64,000 nt of DNA from an uncultured Lachnospiraceae bacterium (GTDB lineage Bacteria > Bacillota > Clostridia > Lachnospirales > Lachnospiraceae), in contig CACZLA010000001.1 of NCBI GenBank assembly GCA_902781895.1, forward strand, positions 1 through 64,000, read 5' to 3'. The stretch's first letter is position 1. Each line of letters opens with the position of its first letter. Shown here one piece after another: positions 19,483 to 29,565 of this stretch. A program made the translations under genes and the position numbers. The notes below the pieces were generated by a model. It had not been told where the DNA came from, made no database searches, and worked only from the letters and a program-made list of their open reading frames with translations.

Positions 19483-20517
19483 TTAGATTCCGTAGTTGTC
19501 TACGTCTTCCTGAGTAATAGTTGTTGCGTCAAATCCTTTTTCTTCCATGATGATTGTCTTCTCTGAAAGTGTCTCACCGGCCTCAAGCTTCTTGATTACG
19601 TCATCAATATACTTAGCCTGGAAAGGATTACACTGACCATCATAGTTCCAGTTCTTGTTAAGGAGCTCTTCAAGTGCCCACTTGTTGCAGTCAAATCCCA
19701 TAACTACTACGTCTTTTCCAACACCGTGAGAGATGTTAGCCTTGTCAAGTGCCTCTACAGCACCCTTAGCCATATCGTCGTTCTCTGCATAGATTACGTT
19801 GAACTTCTCACCTGAGTCGATAACTGACTGAACGATCTGCTGAGCCTTCTCTGCATTCCACTCTGCTGTCTGCTGCTGAACGATGTTCCATCCGTTGTCC
19901 TTAGCAAGCTTATCAAGTGCTCCTGATCTACCCTGCTGAGCTGCCGAACCCATAACACCCTGAAGGTGGATGATGTTGTACTCGCTGAGGTTCTGATCCT
20001 TAAGCCAGTTAGCTGCTGTCTCGCCTTCCTTGTCCATATCAGATACGATTGAAGCCTCATACAGGCTGTCGCTTGCATCGATTGTACGGTCGAAAAGAAT
20101 AACTCTTACGCCTGCGTCCTGAGCATCCTTAAGTACGCTGTCCCAACCTGATGTATCAGCTGCTGAAAGAAGCAGATAATCTACACCATCCTGGATGAAC
20201 TTCTGAGCTGATGTGATCTGCTCATCGTTCTTTAAGCTGTATGCGAAAGATGCATCATAGCCGTTAGCCTCACAGAACATAGCCTTGAGATCCTTGTCGT
20301 TTGCTGTACGATATCCGGACTCGTTAGGATCGTTGTTGATGATACCAACCTTGATAAGGTCGCCGCTTCCACCGGAAGTATCAGCTGCTGTAGTAGCTTC
20401 TGTATCGCCAGATCCTGAATCTGATTTCTTGTCATCAGATGAACCACATGCTGCCATTGAGAGCACCATTGTGGATGCAACGAGAGTTGCAAGTAACTTT
20501 CTACCAAATTTCTTCAT
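19483..20517 (-). CDS. Sugar ABC transporter substrate-binding lipoprotein
   Basis: 344 aa. A lipoprotein signal peptide ends in LSMAACGSS (lipobox Cys about 24), then an acidic Ser/Gly linker and a periplasmic-binding-protein type I fold starting LIKVGIINNDPNESGYR. The late FDCNKWALEELL and CNPFQAKYIDDVI segments fit the pentose/hexose-binding subfamily. GGAGGG is 8 bases before the start. It is the first gene of the four-gene transporter operon. A poor promoter (TACACT at 20579-20584, no good -35) suggests control by an activator, perhaps the AraC-type regulator encoded upstream. I found no AraR-like box here. Confidence 0.92.
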   Translation of the reverse strand: MKKFGRKLLATLVASTMVLSMAACGSSDDKKSDSGSGDTEATTAADTSGGSGDLIKVGIINNDPNESGYRTANDKDLKAMFCEANGYDASFAYSLKNDEQITSAQKFIQDGVDYLLLSAADTSGWDSVLKDAQDAGVRVILFDRTIDASDSLYEASIVSDMDKEGETAANWLKDQNLSEYNIIHLQGVMGSAAQQGRSGALDKLAKDNGWNIVQQQTAEWNAEKAQQIVQSVIDSGEKFNVIYAENDDMAKGAVEALDKANISHGVGKDVVVMGFDCNKWALEELLNKNWNYDGQCNPFQAKYIDDVIKKLEAGETLSEKTIIMEEKGFDATTITQEDVDNYGI

Positions 20518-20646
20518 AAATAAAACCCTCCATCCATTTTTATAAAGTTTATAAAGTTTTTCCGTTACTTATGGGTAGAGTGTAGCAAAATAAAAAACCA
20601 TTTGATACGGACTATTTTTCGATTTTTTTTAGAATTTTTATCAAAG

Positions 20647-20680
20647 AAAAATGGACCAGAACCATGTCCGATCCATTTTT
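20647..20680. terminator. Terminator after the sensor operon
   Basis: A 9-bp perfect outer stem (AAAAATGGA and its complement, with further imperfect pairing inside). On the minus strand it ends in a T-rich tract. It lies between the sensory lipoprotein gene and the transporter operon, so these are probably separate transcripts. Confidence 0.75.
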
Positions 20681-20728
20681 ATGATTTTTTACAAAAAAAG
20701 TTGAAAATGTTATTCAATTGTCAAAACA

Positions 20729-21814
20729 CTAGTATTCTCTGCTTCTTATTACCTCATCTGAAAATATGGTTATATCATACTCTACATCATCTATCTGAAC
20801 GCTTTTTACAGTATCATCAACAGCGAAAACGCTCTCATTTACATATGTATACTTCTGGAAATCCTCTCCGTTTTTTACCTTGTTTATAAGCTCCTTCAGG
20901 TAGGATCCCTGAAGCGGATTACACTCTACATCCAGTGCAATTTTGCCCTCCTTCATCATGTTAAGTCCCGAATGGGCAGCATCGAAGGATATGATAAGTA
21001 TCTCTCCGTTTGCTATATCTGTTCCAACCTTTCGACCGGACTCTTCGATTGCTTCTATGGCACCTACTGCCTCATTATCATTTTCGCAGTAAACCACGTT
21101 GATATCCTCATGTTCCTTAAGGAGTGATTCCATAACCTCCTTACCCTTCGCCTGTGTATAATCGGCAGGAACCTCAGCCAGAATAGTCCATCCATATTTT
21201 GCAGCTGCGTTCTCAAGTCCTCCGGTTCTTCCTATCTGCGCTGTCGCACCAAGCGTTCCCTGTATATCAACAATCCTCAGATCCTCCGGATTAATACCCT
21301 TCTTCGCTGTAAAACTATTCAGCCATTCACAAGCCAGATCACCTTCACGCTTGAAGTCTGAGCCTACCCAGGCGGTATAGAGATATGTATCCTCAACATC
21401 AACCATTCTGTCAACTACGATAACAGGGATTCCGGCATCCTTCGCTTCCTGAAGAACAGTATCCCATCCGGTTTCCGTTACAGGCGCAAGAACTATGAAG
21501 TCAACCTCCTGCTGAATAAAATTCCTAATGGCCAGTATCTGTTTATCCTGCTTCTGCTGAGCATCATCAAACATAAGTTCAAAGCCATTCGCTCTGGTAA
21601 GAATATTTCTGATAGATTCTGTGTTTGCAACACGCCAGTCAGACTCGGCGCCGAGCTGCGAGAAACCTACTGTTATGAGTTCCTTCTGCTTCTCGGAATC
21701 CTTACTCTCCTTTTTCTCAGAACCGCAACCGCTGAGCAAAAGCAGGGTCACCATAACAAGACTTATCAGTTTTTTATATACTTTCTTTTTTGCTGTACTT
21801 ATTTTATCACTCAT
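20729..21814 (-). CDS. YtfQ-like sugar-binding lipoprotein, probable sensor partner of the adjacent kinase
   Basis: 361 aa. The N-terminus is a lipoprotein signal with lipobox LLLLSGCGSE. The binding fold is closely YtfQ-like: VGFSQLGAESDWR, DAQQKQDKQILAIRNFI, LAPVTETGWDTVL and GKEVMESLL, known from the E. coli galactofuranose/arabinofuranose-type binding protein. It lies 10 bp behind the histidine kinase gene, not beside the permeases. Together with its clear divergence from the transporter's own binding protein, this suggests it presents sugar to the kinase. A role as a second transporter receptor remains possible. A terminator follows. Confidence 0.88.
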   Translation of the reverse strand: MSDKISTAKKKVYKKLISLVMVTLLLLSGCGSEKKESKDSEKQKELITVGFSQLGAESDWRVANTESIRNILTRANGFELMFDDAQQKQDKQILAIRNFIQQEVDFIVLAPVTETGWDTVLQEAKDAGIPVIVVDRMVDVEDTYLYTAWVGSDFKREGDLACEWLNSFTAKKGINPEDLRIVDIQGTLGATAQIGRTGGLENAAAKYGWTILAEVPADYTQAKGKEVMESLLKEHEDINVVYCENDNEAVGAIEAIEESGRKVGTDIANGEILIISFDAAHSGLNMMKEGKIALDVECNPLQGSYLKELINKVKNGEDFQKYTYVNESVFAVDDTVKSVQIDDVEYDITIFSDEVIRSREY

Positions 21815-21824
21815 TCACATATCC

Positions 21825-23282
21825 TTAAGTCTTCGGTATCCTGACCAAAACTTTTGTTCCTTCTCCATACTCACTCTCAACACTCATGCCATACTCTTCT
21901 CCGTACAGCATCTCAAGTCGCTTCTCAACATTTGCCATGCCGTAACCACTCTGATCATCATCTGTTATATGACCGGCAATAAGTGATCTGAGCCTTTCCA
22001 GCTCTTCAGTTTTCATACCTATACCATCATCAATTATGCTGAAAACGATAGAATCATTTTCTTCTTTTCCGAGAACTCTTATCATTCCCTTTCCACGCTT
22101 ATTCTTGATACCATGATAGAGCGCATTTTCCACTATCGGCTGAAGTGTCAGCTTCTGTATATGATACTCCAGGATTCCCTCATCAAAATCAATCTCATAA
22201 TCAAGTATATCCTGATATCTGTATCTCTGTATCTCCAGATAACTCTTTACGTGTTCTCTCTCATTACTTATTGTTATCTCGCTCTGTCCCTTACTGAGCG
22301 AGATTCTGAAAAATCTTGAAAGTTCCTGTATGATCTGAATTGCCTTCTGATTCTCGCCGGCCTCAGTCATCCAGAGTATTGCATCAAGGGTATTATAAAG
22401 GAAATGTGGATTTATCTGTTCCTGCAGAAGTCTGAGCTCAGCATCCTTCAGATTCTCCTGCTCCTTATGGATATCCTCAACCAGAGTCTCTATCTCCTTG
22501 ACCATGGTATTAAAGCTCTCTGCCAAAGTCTTCATCTCATCGTTACTATCCGTATGATACGATACGGAGAAATCTCCACCGGCAAATTTCTCAGTAACCT
22601 CGACGAGCTCCTCCACAGGTTTTGTTATCCTCTTGGAAAGCCTGTGCGAGAGTATGTAAATAACTATTATCATAACGATAAAAAGAATGACTATGATTCT
22701 GATGGTAAGTAAGAGACTATCAGCCACCTTCTTACGGAGATTTTCCATATTGGTAGCTTCATCATATATATATGTCTGAATATCTGTCTGAATCAGCGAA
22801 GTGAGCGTGCGGATATTCATATCCAGCATCTCCATATTTTCGTCATAGTGACCGCCCTCTTCCACATTCGCCAGAATATCATCAACTCTTTCGTCCAGAA
22901 TTCCCAGAAGCTTTATAAGCGCGGTCAGATCCGAAACCACATTTTCCTCGTTTGCATTTTCCTTAAGCTTCTGAAAATGTTTTCTCGCGTCACTGATAAG
23001 AGCCTTCGGGTCATCATCCTCCAGCTTCTCCTCTGCATCAGTCCAGTTAGCATTTCCGATTATGATCCTGTACATCACTTCGTCCATATCATTCTTGAAG
23101 TCCACGCTGTACTCGTTTGCACCGGTAATGTTTCTTACCAGCTGATCATAATCCTGATAGTATCCGTAGAGTCTGACTATGGCAAAGCCCAGCAGGAAGA
23201 TAAACGGTATGACGCATATCCAGATATACTTTATTAATTTAGATTGTATCTTGCTTGCTTTCTTTTTTTTGCTTTTACTCAT
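21825..23282 (-). CDS. YesM/LytS-type sensor histidine kinase
   Basis: 485 aa. TM1 (about 19-40), an extracytoplasmic mostly helical sensor (41-188), TM2 (about 189-211), a HAMP domain, then a His_kinase domain with QEQINPHFLYNTLDAILW (phospho-His in NPHFLYN) and an HATPase with NALYHGIK, DDGIGM and GYGMANVEKRL. The sensor is not a Cache domain and could bind the YtfQ-like lipoprotein encoded directly downstream. The partner is the AraC-type response regulator encoded 10 bp upstream. The predicted job is sensing extracellular sugar and switching on uptake. Confidence 0.92.
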   Translation of the reverse strand: MSKSKKKKASKIQSKLIKYIWICVIPFIFLLGFAIVRLYGYYQDYDQLVRNITGANEYSVDFKNDMDEVMYRIIIGNANWTDAEEKLEDDDPKALISDARKHFQKLKENANEENVVSDLTALIKLLGILDERVDDILANVEEGGHYDENMEMLDMNIRTLTSLIQTDIQTYIYDEATNMENLRKKVADSLLLTIRIIVILFIVMIIVIYILSHRLSKRITKPVEELVEVTEKFAGGDFSVSYHTDSNDEMKTLAESFNTMVKEIETLVEDIHKEQENLKDAELRLLQEQINPHFLYNTLDAILWMTEAGENQKAIQIIQELSRFFRISLSKGQSEITISNEREHVKSYLEIQRYRYQDILDYEIDFDEGILEYHIQKLTLQPIVENALYHGIKNKRGKGMIRVLGKEENDSIVFSIIDDGIGMKTEELERLRSLIAGHITDDDQSGYGMANVEKRLEMLYGEEYGMSVESEYGEGTKVLVRIPKT

Positions 23283-23292
23283 AAATACCGGC

Positions 23293-24966
23293 TTATAATT
23301 CCCTCTTCAACCTTCTGTATTCCTTTGGTGACATCCCCTGTGTCTTTTTAAATATATAACTGAAATAGTGAGGATCTCTGTAACCTACCTCAAAGCCAAC
23401 ATCGGAGGTTTTCATGGATGTAGTTACCAACATGTCCTTCGCTTTTTCCATTCGCACGTTAGTCAGATAATCGATAAATGTACTGCCGGTTTCTTTTCTG
23501 AAAATTGCACTGAAATGATTGGAGCTTACATTTACATGTGATGAAACTGTCTGAAGAGACATATCATCATTCTGATAATTCTCTCTGATATAATCCTGCG
23601 CCTTCTCTATTATATCCGAATATCTCTGATCAGACAGCTTGTTTCTATACTCAAGCATAACCGTAAGGAGTCGTCTCACATAACCCTTAGCCGTGTCAAC
23701 GGATTCGTTATACCTGACCGGATCTGTAAGCTCTCCAAGCTTCTCGGATATATCATCTCTGGAAAGCCCGATGGATTCCATAAGAGAAACCGCACTCAGA
23801 AGCGCTTCAACCAGCACATACTGTCTGAGCATCACTGACTCGACAGCTTCCTTGCCCATACTTGCAAAAAACTCTTCAACCAGGTCATCTATCTCTGATA
23901 TGGTTCCATGCTTCATGAAGTTATAGATGGTCCTCTTAGATATCATACTGACATCGATACTCTTGATATCAAGGACGTCTATTTTATCCGCCGTACTGTT
24001 TCTTTCGGCTATGACATCCTCCTTGGAACCCTTTGTATCCTCCTCATCACCGTAGAATACAAAGCTGTCGTCATACATATATCTCTCAGCAAATTTTTTG
24101 CTGGCATCCGAATATGAGATATTCATATCACGGATTCTTTCAACCGGTTTACCCACTGAGATAAAGTATTTCATATCCGGATAATCCTTCATAACTCCGG
24201 CGATATTATCTATGCCCATCTTAATCTTGCTTTCCATTTCCTCAGGACTGTCCAATGTGTTTAAAAAGCAGAGAACGTCGCCGACCTGTTCATACAGATA
24301 CACGTCGCCAACGTCAGAAAACATATCCTTTATTTTTATATAGATTTCTTCCTTGACTGCCGAATATTCATCCAGTTCAACCGTTCCTCCGGACTTCGGA
24401 AAAACCTGCATAAGAACAGCTGAATAGAAAGCAGCCGTAATCTCAATTTCCAGTTTCTTACCAAGGTTAACAGACTCCTGAACAGACAGCTTGCCTCCTA
24501 TTACATCGTGAAGGAACTTCTGCTGTTCAAGAATCCTTATCTCTTCTCTGTCCTTTATATATCTGGTCCTGACCTCTTCCTCCTGACGCTGAACCTTGAT
24601 ATCCTCAGCGATACGCTTCAGCTCTGTCATGAGACTTTCTCCAGAAACAGGCTTCAATATATATTCTTCAACTCCTATGCTTATTGCCTTCTTAGCATAA
24701 TTAAAATCATCAAAACCACTAAGTACAACTATTTTGATATTCGGGAGCTCCTTCTTCACAAGTCCGGAAAGCTCCAGTCCATCCATAAACGGCATACGAA
24801 TATCAGTGATGAGTATATCCGGCTTCGTCTTCATTATCTTCGGAAAAGCAACCTCACCGTCACCTGCTTCACCGACCAGTTCAAAGCCATCACTCTCCCA
24901 ATCGACTGATTTCTTGATTCCTTCTCTTATTGCATATTCGTCTTCAACCAGAAAAACCTTAATCAT
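23293..24966 (-). CDS. YesN-type response regulator with AraC DNA-binding domain
   Basis: 557 aa. Receiver domain 1-120 with phospho-acceptor Asp55 in LITDIRMPFMDG and Lys in ILKPVSG; a long middle region (about 130-440) of the type found in YesN regulators; a C-terminal AraC domain with two helix-turn-helix units ending in FKKTQGMSPKEYRRL. ATG 24966 has AAAGG 8 bases upstream and is preferred over GTG 24990. It follows araD by 50 bp, so the sensor genes are part of the arabinose operon. The likely target is the ABC transporter promoter about 4 kb downstream; this is inference. Confidence 0.92.
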   Translation of the reverse strand: MIKVFLVEDEYAIREGIKKSVDWESDGFELVGEAGDGEVAFPKIMKTKPDILITDIRMPFMDGLELSGLVKKELPNIKIVVLSGFDDFNYAKKAISIGVEEYILKPVSGESLMTELKRIAEDIKVQRQEEEVRTRYIKDREEIRILEQQKFLHDVIGGKLSVQESVNLGKKLEIEITAAFYSAVLMQVFPKSGGTVELDEYSAVKEEIYIKIKDMFSDVGDVYLYEQVGDVLCFLNTLDSPEEMESKIKMGIDNIAGVMKDYPDMKYFISVGKPVERIRDMNISYSDASKKFAERYMYDDSFVFYGDEEDTKGSKEDVIAERNSTADKIDVLDIKSIDVSMISKRTIYNFMKHGTISEIDDLVEEFFASMGKEAVESVMLRQYVLVEALLSAVSLMESIGLSRDDISEKLGELTDPVRYNESVDTAKGYVRRLLTVMLEYRNKLSDQRYSDIIEKAQDYIRENYQNDDMSLQTVSSHVNVSSNHFSAIFRKETGSTFIDYLTNVRMEKAKDMLVTTSMKTSDVGFEVGYRDPHYFSYIFKKTQGMSPKEYRRLKREL

Positions 24967-25016
24967 TTGTGTAACCTTTATATCTTTCACTAAGTTTCTT
25001 TTGGTGTGTTTTATTC

Positions 25017-25712
25017 TCAGTTTTGTCCATAGTATGCATTTGCTCCATGCTTACGGAAGAAATGCTTATCTCTGATGCAGTCCGGCGCAACCTTGACATC
25101 CGGATTAATGAGCTCTGTTTTAAGTGCCATCTTAGCAACCTCCTCCAGAACTACTGCATTATGAACCGCTTCAGCCGCATCCTTACCCCAGGTAAACGGG
25201 CCGTGATTTGTGCAGAGCACGCCGGGCGTATACATAGGATTAAGTCCTCTCTCTTCGAAGGTCTCTATGATAACCAAACCGGTATTCTTCTCATAGGCCT
25301 CATCTATCTCCTCAGGTGTCAGGCTTCTTGCACACGGAATCTCTCCATAGAAATAATCAGCATGTGTTGTTCCGTAAAGAGGTATGCTTCTTCCTGCCTG
25401 TGCCCATGATGTAGCCTCAGGAGAATGTGTATGAACAACTCCGCCTATCTCGATATATTTCTTATATAGCTCCAGATGTGTCGGTGTATCGGAAGAAGGC
25501 TTATACCTTCCCTCAACCTTATTTCCATCCAGATCCATGACCACCATATCATCGGCGGTCATGGTCTCATAATCAACTCCACTTGGCTTTATTACGAACA
25601 GTCCTGACTCTCTGTCGATTCCGCTCACATTTCCCCATGTATATGTAACCAGACCTCTTTGGGGAAGCTCCATGTTTGCTTCAAAAACCTTCTGTTTTAA
25701 TTCTTCTAACAT
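25017..25712 (-). CDS. araD: L-ribulose-5-phosphate 4-epimerase
   Basis: Converts L-ribulose-5-phosphate to D-xylulose-5-phosphate, the last step of L-arabinose catabolism. 231 aa, normal for AraD. Zinc ligands are His94 and His96 in [11 protein letters not shown] and the later His in [10 protein letters not shown]; the phosphate-binding SSDTPTH motif is at 73-79. AAAGGA lies 7 bases upstream. It follows the ribulokinase by 3 bp. This gene is the strongest evidence that the cluster is for L-arabinose rather than fucose or ribose. Confidence 0.95.
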   Translation of the reverse strand: MLEELKQKVFEANMELPQRGLVTYTWGNVSGIDRESGLFVIKPSGVDYETMTADDMVVMDLDGNKVEGRYKPSSDTPTHLELYKKYIEIGGVVHTHSPEATSWAQAGRSIPLYGTTHADYFYGEIPCARSLTPEEIDEAYEKNTGLVIIETFEERGLNPMYTPGVLCTNHGPFTWGKDAAEAVHNAVVLEEVAKMALKTELINPDVKVAPDCIRDKHFFRKHGANAYYGQN

Positions 25713-25715
25713 AGT

Positions 25716-27329
25716 CTAATCCTTCTTTTCAAATGCTAAAACTGCCGCTTTTTCAACAGGTATAGTTTTCTTAAATGTCTCCATAAACCTGTTGAAGCCT
25801 ATCATTTCATCTTCAGGCGCAGTAACTGTGATTCCGTCATTTCCTGCAAATATCCTGTCGCTCAGGAACTGTGAAAGGGGTTTATCATCCGAGCCTTCTT
25901 TACTTTTATCCATCAGATAAAGCGCAAGAACTCCCATGCCCCAGGCACCGCCTTCACCGGCTGTTTCCATCACTGTAACCGGACCACCGGTAGCCGCTGA
26001 CATGATACTCTGTCCAACACCCTTTGTCTTGAAGAAACCACCATGTCCGTACAGCTTTTCAACCTTTACATCTTCTTCCTTAAGGAGTATATCAAGTCCG
26101 ACCTTGAGCGTACTGACTGCTGAATACAGATGCAGTCTCATAAAGTTTGCCAGACTGAAATCAGCATCAGCATCTCTGATAAACACAGGTCTGCCTGATG
26201 TAAATCCTGTGATCGGTTCGCCTGAAAAATAGTTAAAGCCTGCAAGCCCGCCACAATCAGTGCTTCCCTTAAGTGCAAGATTGAACAGCTTCTCATAGAT
26301 GACTCCCTTATCTACCTGATAGCCCATAACATCAAGGAATTCATGGAATAGATTTATCCATGCATTTATATCCGACGTACAGTTATTGCAGTGAACCATA
26401 GCCACATCCTTACCATCAGGTGTTGTAACTACATCTAATTCCTCGTGCATCTTCTTAAGCGCATTCTCCAAAACTACCATGATAAATATGGAGGTGCCCG
26501 CAGATACATTTCCTGTTCTTACTGCTACGCTGTTTGTAGCAACCATTCCCGTTCCTGCGTCTCCCTCAGGCGGGCACATAGGTATGCCGGCTTCCAGAGC
26601 ACCGCTCGGATCAAGAAGTGCTGCTCCCTCAGCCGTAAGCTTTCCTGCCAATTCTCCAGCCACCAGTACCTTCGGCAGTATATCCCGAAGCTTCCAACCC
26701 AGATCATACGACTCTATAATCTTATCATATTTTTCGAGATATTGCAGATTATAATCATTAGTTTTACTATCGATTGGGAACATACCGGATGCATCACCGA
26801 CGCCCAGAACCTTCTCTCCACTTAACTTCCAGTGAATATAGCCGGCGAGCGTTGTGAGATATGCTACGTCCTTGATATGCTCCTCATTATTCAGTATGGC
26901 CTGATGAAGATGAGCTATGCTCCATCTCTGAGGAATATTAAAATCAAATTCTTTTGTAAGCTGCTGGGATGCCTCGGCTGTTATTGTATTTCTCCAGGTT
27001 CTGAAAGGAACCAGAAGCTCGCCGTCCTTATCAAATGGCATATAGCCGTGCATCATAGCACTGAAACCAATGGCACCTGTTTTCTTAATGTCAGTACCAT
27101 ATTCTTTTTTTACATTTTCGCGAAGCTCAGCATATGCACCCCGAAGTCCTGACCAGATCATCTCCAGACTATAGGTCCAGATGCCGTCAATATGCTGATT
27201 CTCCCATGTGTGACCACCCTGTGCAAGAACCGCTCCGGACTCATCAACCATTACAGCCTTGATTCTTGTTGATCCGAACTCGATACCTATTGCAGTTCTG
27301 CCCTCATCTATAATTTCTTTTACACCCAT
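25716..27329 (-). CDS. araK: Ribulokinase of the clostridial FGGY type
   Basis: 537-aa FGGY-family sugar kinase. The first ATP-binding segment reads GIEFGSTRIKAVMVD (residues 14-28), followed by the family's GFSAMMHGYM and, near the C-terminus, YGHGGFFKTKGVGQ and GEGGAWGMGVLAL. It does not look like enterobacterial AraB. It resembles the non-orthologous clostridial ribulokinase that has been called AraK. Located between the isomerase and araD with 3-5 bp gaps, it should phosphorylate L-ribulose. Start at 27329 with GAGG 8 bases upstream. The symbol rests on context and family resemblance. Confidence 0.85.
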   Translation of the reverse strand: MGVKEIIDEGRTAIGIEFGSTRIKAVMVDESGAVLAQGGHTWENQHIDGIWTYSLEMIWSGLRGAYAELRENVKKEYGTDIKKTGAIGFSAMMHGYMPFDKDGELLVPFRTWRNTITAEASQQLTKEFDFNIPQRWSIAHLHQAILNNEEHIKDVAYLTTLAGYIHWKLSGEKVLGVGDASGMFPIDSKTNDYNLQYLEKYDKIIESYDLGWKLRDILPKVLVAGELAGKLTAEGAALLDPSGALEAGIPMCPPEGDAGTGMVATNSVAVRTGNVSAGTSIFIMVVLENALKKMHEELDVVTTPDGKDVAMVHCNNCTSDINAWINLFHEFLDVMGYQVDKGVIYEKLFNLALKGSTDCGGLAGFNYFSGEPITGFTSGRPVFIRDADADFSLANFMRLHLYSAVSTLKVGLDILLKEEDVKVEKLYGHGGFFKTKGVGQSIMSAATGGPVTVMETAGEGGAWGMGVLALYLMDKSKEGSDDKPLSQFLSDRIFAGNDGITVTAPEDEMIGFNRFMETFKKTIPVEKAAVLAFEKKD

Positions 27330-27334
27330 ATTTT

Positions 27335-28819
27335 TTACCTCGCAAACGGATTCTCTGACGGATATCTGTCACCTGCAGGACGGTTATATTCTATCTCATC
27401 CAGCTCTACTCCGATAAACTTGAATACCTCGAAGAGTATTCTTCCGTTATGGTGGAATGTGATTGCTGCATGATGAGGATAATTCTTCTCAACAAGTACA
27501 TGTCTGTAGAATCTGCCCATCTCAGGCACTGCAAAGATTCCGATGGAACCAAATGATCTGGTTCTTACAGGAAGTATCTCACCCTCTGCCACATAAGCTC
27601 TGAGCTTTGAATCAGATGTACTCTGAAGTCTGTAAACTGTTGCATGTCCCGGAATCAGATCACCCTCAAGTGTTCCGTTAGTAACCTCTTCAGGAAGCGT
27701 TCTTGCCATAATCTTCTGATTCTTCATCTCATGGAATGCAAGCTTCGTTGTACATGTATTTCCACAGTGGAATCCCATAAATGTATCCTTGATCGTATAG
27801 TCATAATCGAATTTGCCCTTTATCTCCTCCTCGAACATATCCTTCGGAACTGAGTTATTGATATCAAGAAGTGTAACTGCGTCATCACTAACTATCTGAC
27901 CGATATACTCTGAAAGTGCTCCGTAGATATCAACCTCACAGGATACAGGGATGCCTCTCTTAGCCAGGCGGCTGTTAACGTAGCAAGGAACAAATCCGAA
28001 CTGTGTCTGGAATGCAGGCCAGCATTTTCCCGCTATAACAACATTGCTTCTGCTTCCCTTGTTTGCCTCTATCCAGTCAAGAAGTGTCAGTTCATACTGA
28101 GCAAGCTTATTCAGTACTTCAGGTTTCTTGTTTCCGCTGCCAAGCTCCTCGGCCATGTCTGCAGCAACCTCTGCTATACGAGGATCATCAGCATGCTTGT
28201 TAAATGCTTCGAAGAGATCAAGCTCGGAGTTTTCCTGAATCTCAATTCCCAGATTGTAGAGTTGCTTGATAGGCGCATTACATGCAAGGAAGTCCTGAGG
28301 TCTCGGACCGAAGCCTATGATCTTCAGATCACTCAGTGCAAGCTTTACTCTGGCGACAGTTTTGAAATCATTTATCATATCTGCTATCTCATCAGCTGTT
28401 CCCACAGGATACTCAGGTATGTAAGCCTTGAGGTTTCTAAGGTAGAGATTATAGCTTGCATTCAGCATTCCGCAGTATGCATCTCCTCTGTCATCACAGA
28501 GCTTATCTCCTGCTTCCTCTGCTGCTGCAACTACCATGGATGGTCCTGCAAATTCTTTAACAAGAAGTATCTCACTGCTCTCAGGCCCGAAGTTTCCGAG
28601 GAATACAACGAGGGCATTACAGCCGGCTTCATTTACTTCCTTTAGGGCATTTCTCATATCAACTTCATTTTCAACTGTTGTCTTACAGTTATATATCTCA
28701 CCATAGGTTTTGGTATACTCTGCTACAACCGCCTCTCTTCTACTCTCTGAAAGGCTCATAGGGAAACAATCCCTGCTCACTGCTACGATTCCCAGCTTTA
28801 CGATAGGCATATTTTCCAT
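27335..28819 (-). CDS. FucI-like sugar isomerase, probable L-arabinose isomerase
   Basis: 494 aa. The gene sits exactly where araA is expected, but the sequence is not canonical AraA (no match to the SQHLYG start). It resembles the L-fucose isomerase/AraA-like superfamily: an N-terminal Rossmann-like half (GIVAVSRDCFPMSLSESRR) and a C-terminal barrel half with CEVDIYGALSEYI, MGFHCGNTC and YPHHAAITFHH. Glu/Asp and His residues in these segments are likely metal ligands. AAGGAGG lies 8 bases before the start. Isomerisation of L-arabinose to L-ribulose is inferred from the kinase and epimerase that follow within 5 bp. L-fucose or D-arabinose as substrate cannot be excluded. Confidence 0.8.
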   Translation of the reverse strand: MENMPIVKLGIVAVSRDCFPMSLSESRREAVVAEYTKTYGEIYNCKTTVENEVDMRNALKEVNEAGCNALVVFLGNFGPESSEILLVKEFAGPSMVVAAAEEAGDKLCDDRGDAYCGMLNASYNLYLRNLKAYIPEYPVGTADEIADMINDFKTVARVKLALSDLKIIGFGPRPQDFLACNAPIKQLYNLGIEIQENSELDLFEAFNKHADDPRIAEVAADMAEELGSGNKKPEVLNKLAQYELTLLDWIEANKGSRSNVVIAGKCWPAFQTQFGFVPCYVNSRLAKRGIPVSCEVDIYGALSEYIGQIVSDDAVTLLDINNSVPKDMFEEEIKGKFDYDYTIKDTFMGFHCGNTCTTKLAFHEMKNQKIMARTLPEEVTNGTLEGDLIPGHATVYRLQSTSDSKLRAYVAEGEILPVRTRSFGSIGIFAVPEMGRFYRHVLVEKNYPHHAAITFHHNGRILFEVFKFIGVELDEIEYNRPAGDRYPSENPFAR

Positions 28820-28849
28820 TTTTAAATCCTCCTTGAATTTGATTTATAT

Positions 28850-29503
28850 TTACTCTCCGAAAACCTTCTTATAATCTTCCTGGAACTTTACGATACCCTG
28901 ATCAGTCAGTGGATGCTTTGTCATCTGCTCAATAACTGCATAAGGCACAGTTGCTATATCTGCTCCGGCAAGCGCACACTCTGTTACATGAACTGTATTT
29001 CTGATGCTTGCCGCAATGATTTCAGTAGAGATATCATAGTTTCCGAATATCTGTACTATATCTTCTATAAGCTCGATACCCGGTGAGCTGATATCATCCA
29101 GTCTACCGAGGAACGGTGAAACATAGGTAGCTCCCGCTCTTGCTGCAAGAAGCGCCTGGTTCGCCGAAAAAATAAGCGTAACATTTGTTTTGATTCCCTC
29201 TGCCGAAAGTACTTTGACTGCCTTAAGTCCCTCAACTGTCATTGGGATTTTTACGATCATGTTTGGATGTATAGCAGCTATCTCACGTCCCTCTGCTATC
29301 ATTCCCTCTGCATCAACAGTAGTCGCCTTTACTTCTCCGCTTATAGGTCCGTCAACTATAGAAGTTATCTCCTTGATAACCTCTGTGAAGTCCCTTCCCT
29401 CCTTTGCGATAAGCGAAGGATTTGTGGTAACACCACAGATGACACCCATATCGTTTGCTTTTCTGATGTCATCAACATTTGCAGTATCAATAAAAAACTT
29501 CAT
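28850..29503 (-). CDS. tal: Transaldolase (small TalC/fructose-6-phosphate aldolase-type)
   Basis: 217 aa, typical of the short transaldolase class. [16 protein letters not shown] and [13 protein letters not shown] are family signatures; the Schiff-base lysine is Lys85 in MIVKIPMT. It ends with the conserved [11 protein letters not shown]. The ATG at 29503 is set by AAGGAG 7 bases upstream; the longer frame to 29587 crosses the promoter. First gene of the arabinose operon. It links D-xylulose-5-phosphate made by AraD to the pentose phosphate pathway. Confidence 0.93.
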   Translation of the reverse strand: MKFFIDTANVDDIRKANDMGVICGVTTNPSLIAKEGRDFTEVIKEITSIVDGPISGEVKATTVDAEGMIAEGREIAAIHPNMIVKIPMTVEGLKAVKVLSAEGIKTNVTLIFSANQALLAARAGATYVSPFLGRLDDISSPGIELIEDIVQIFGNYDISTEIIAASIRNTVHVTECALAGADIATVPYAVIEQMTKHPLTDQGIVKFQEDYKKVFGE

Positions 29504-29565
29504 CTTTCCACTCCTTTTTGTTTTTTTGATATCTTCCGTACATCTGCCATATGGCCTATATAAAA

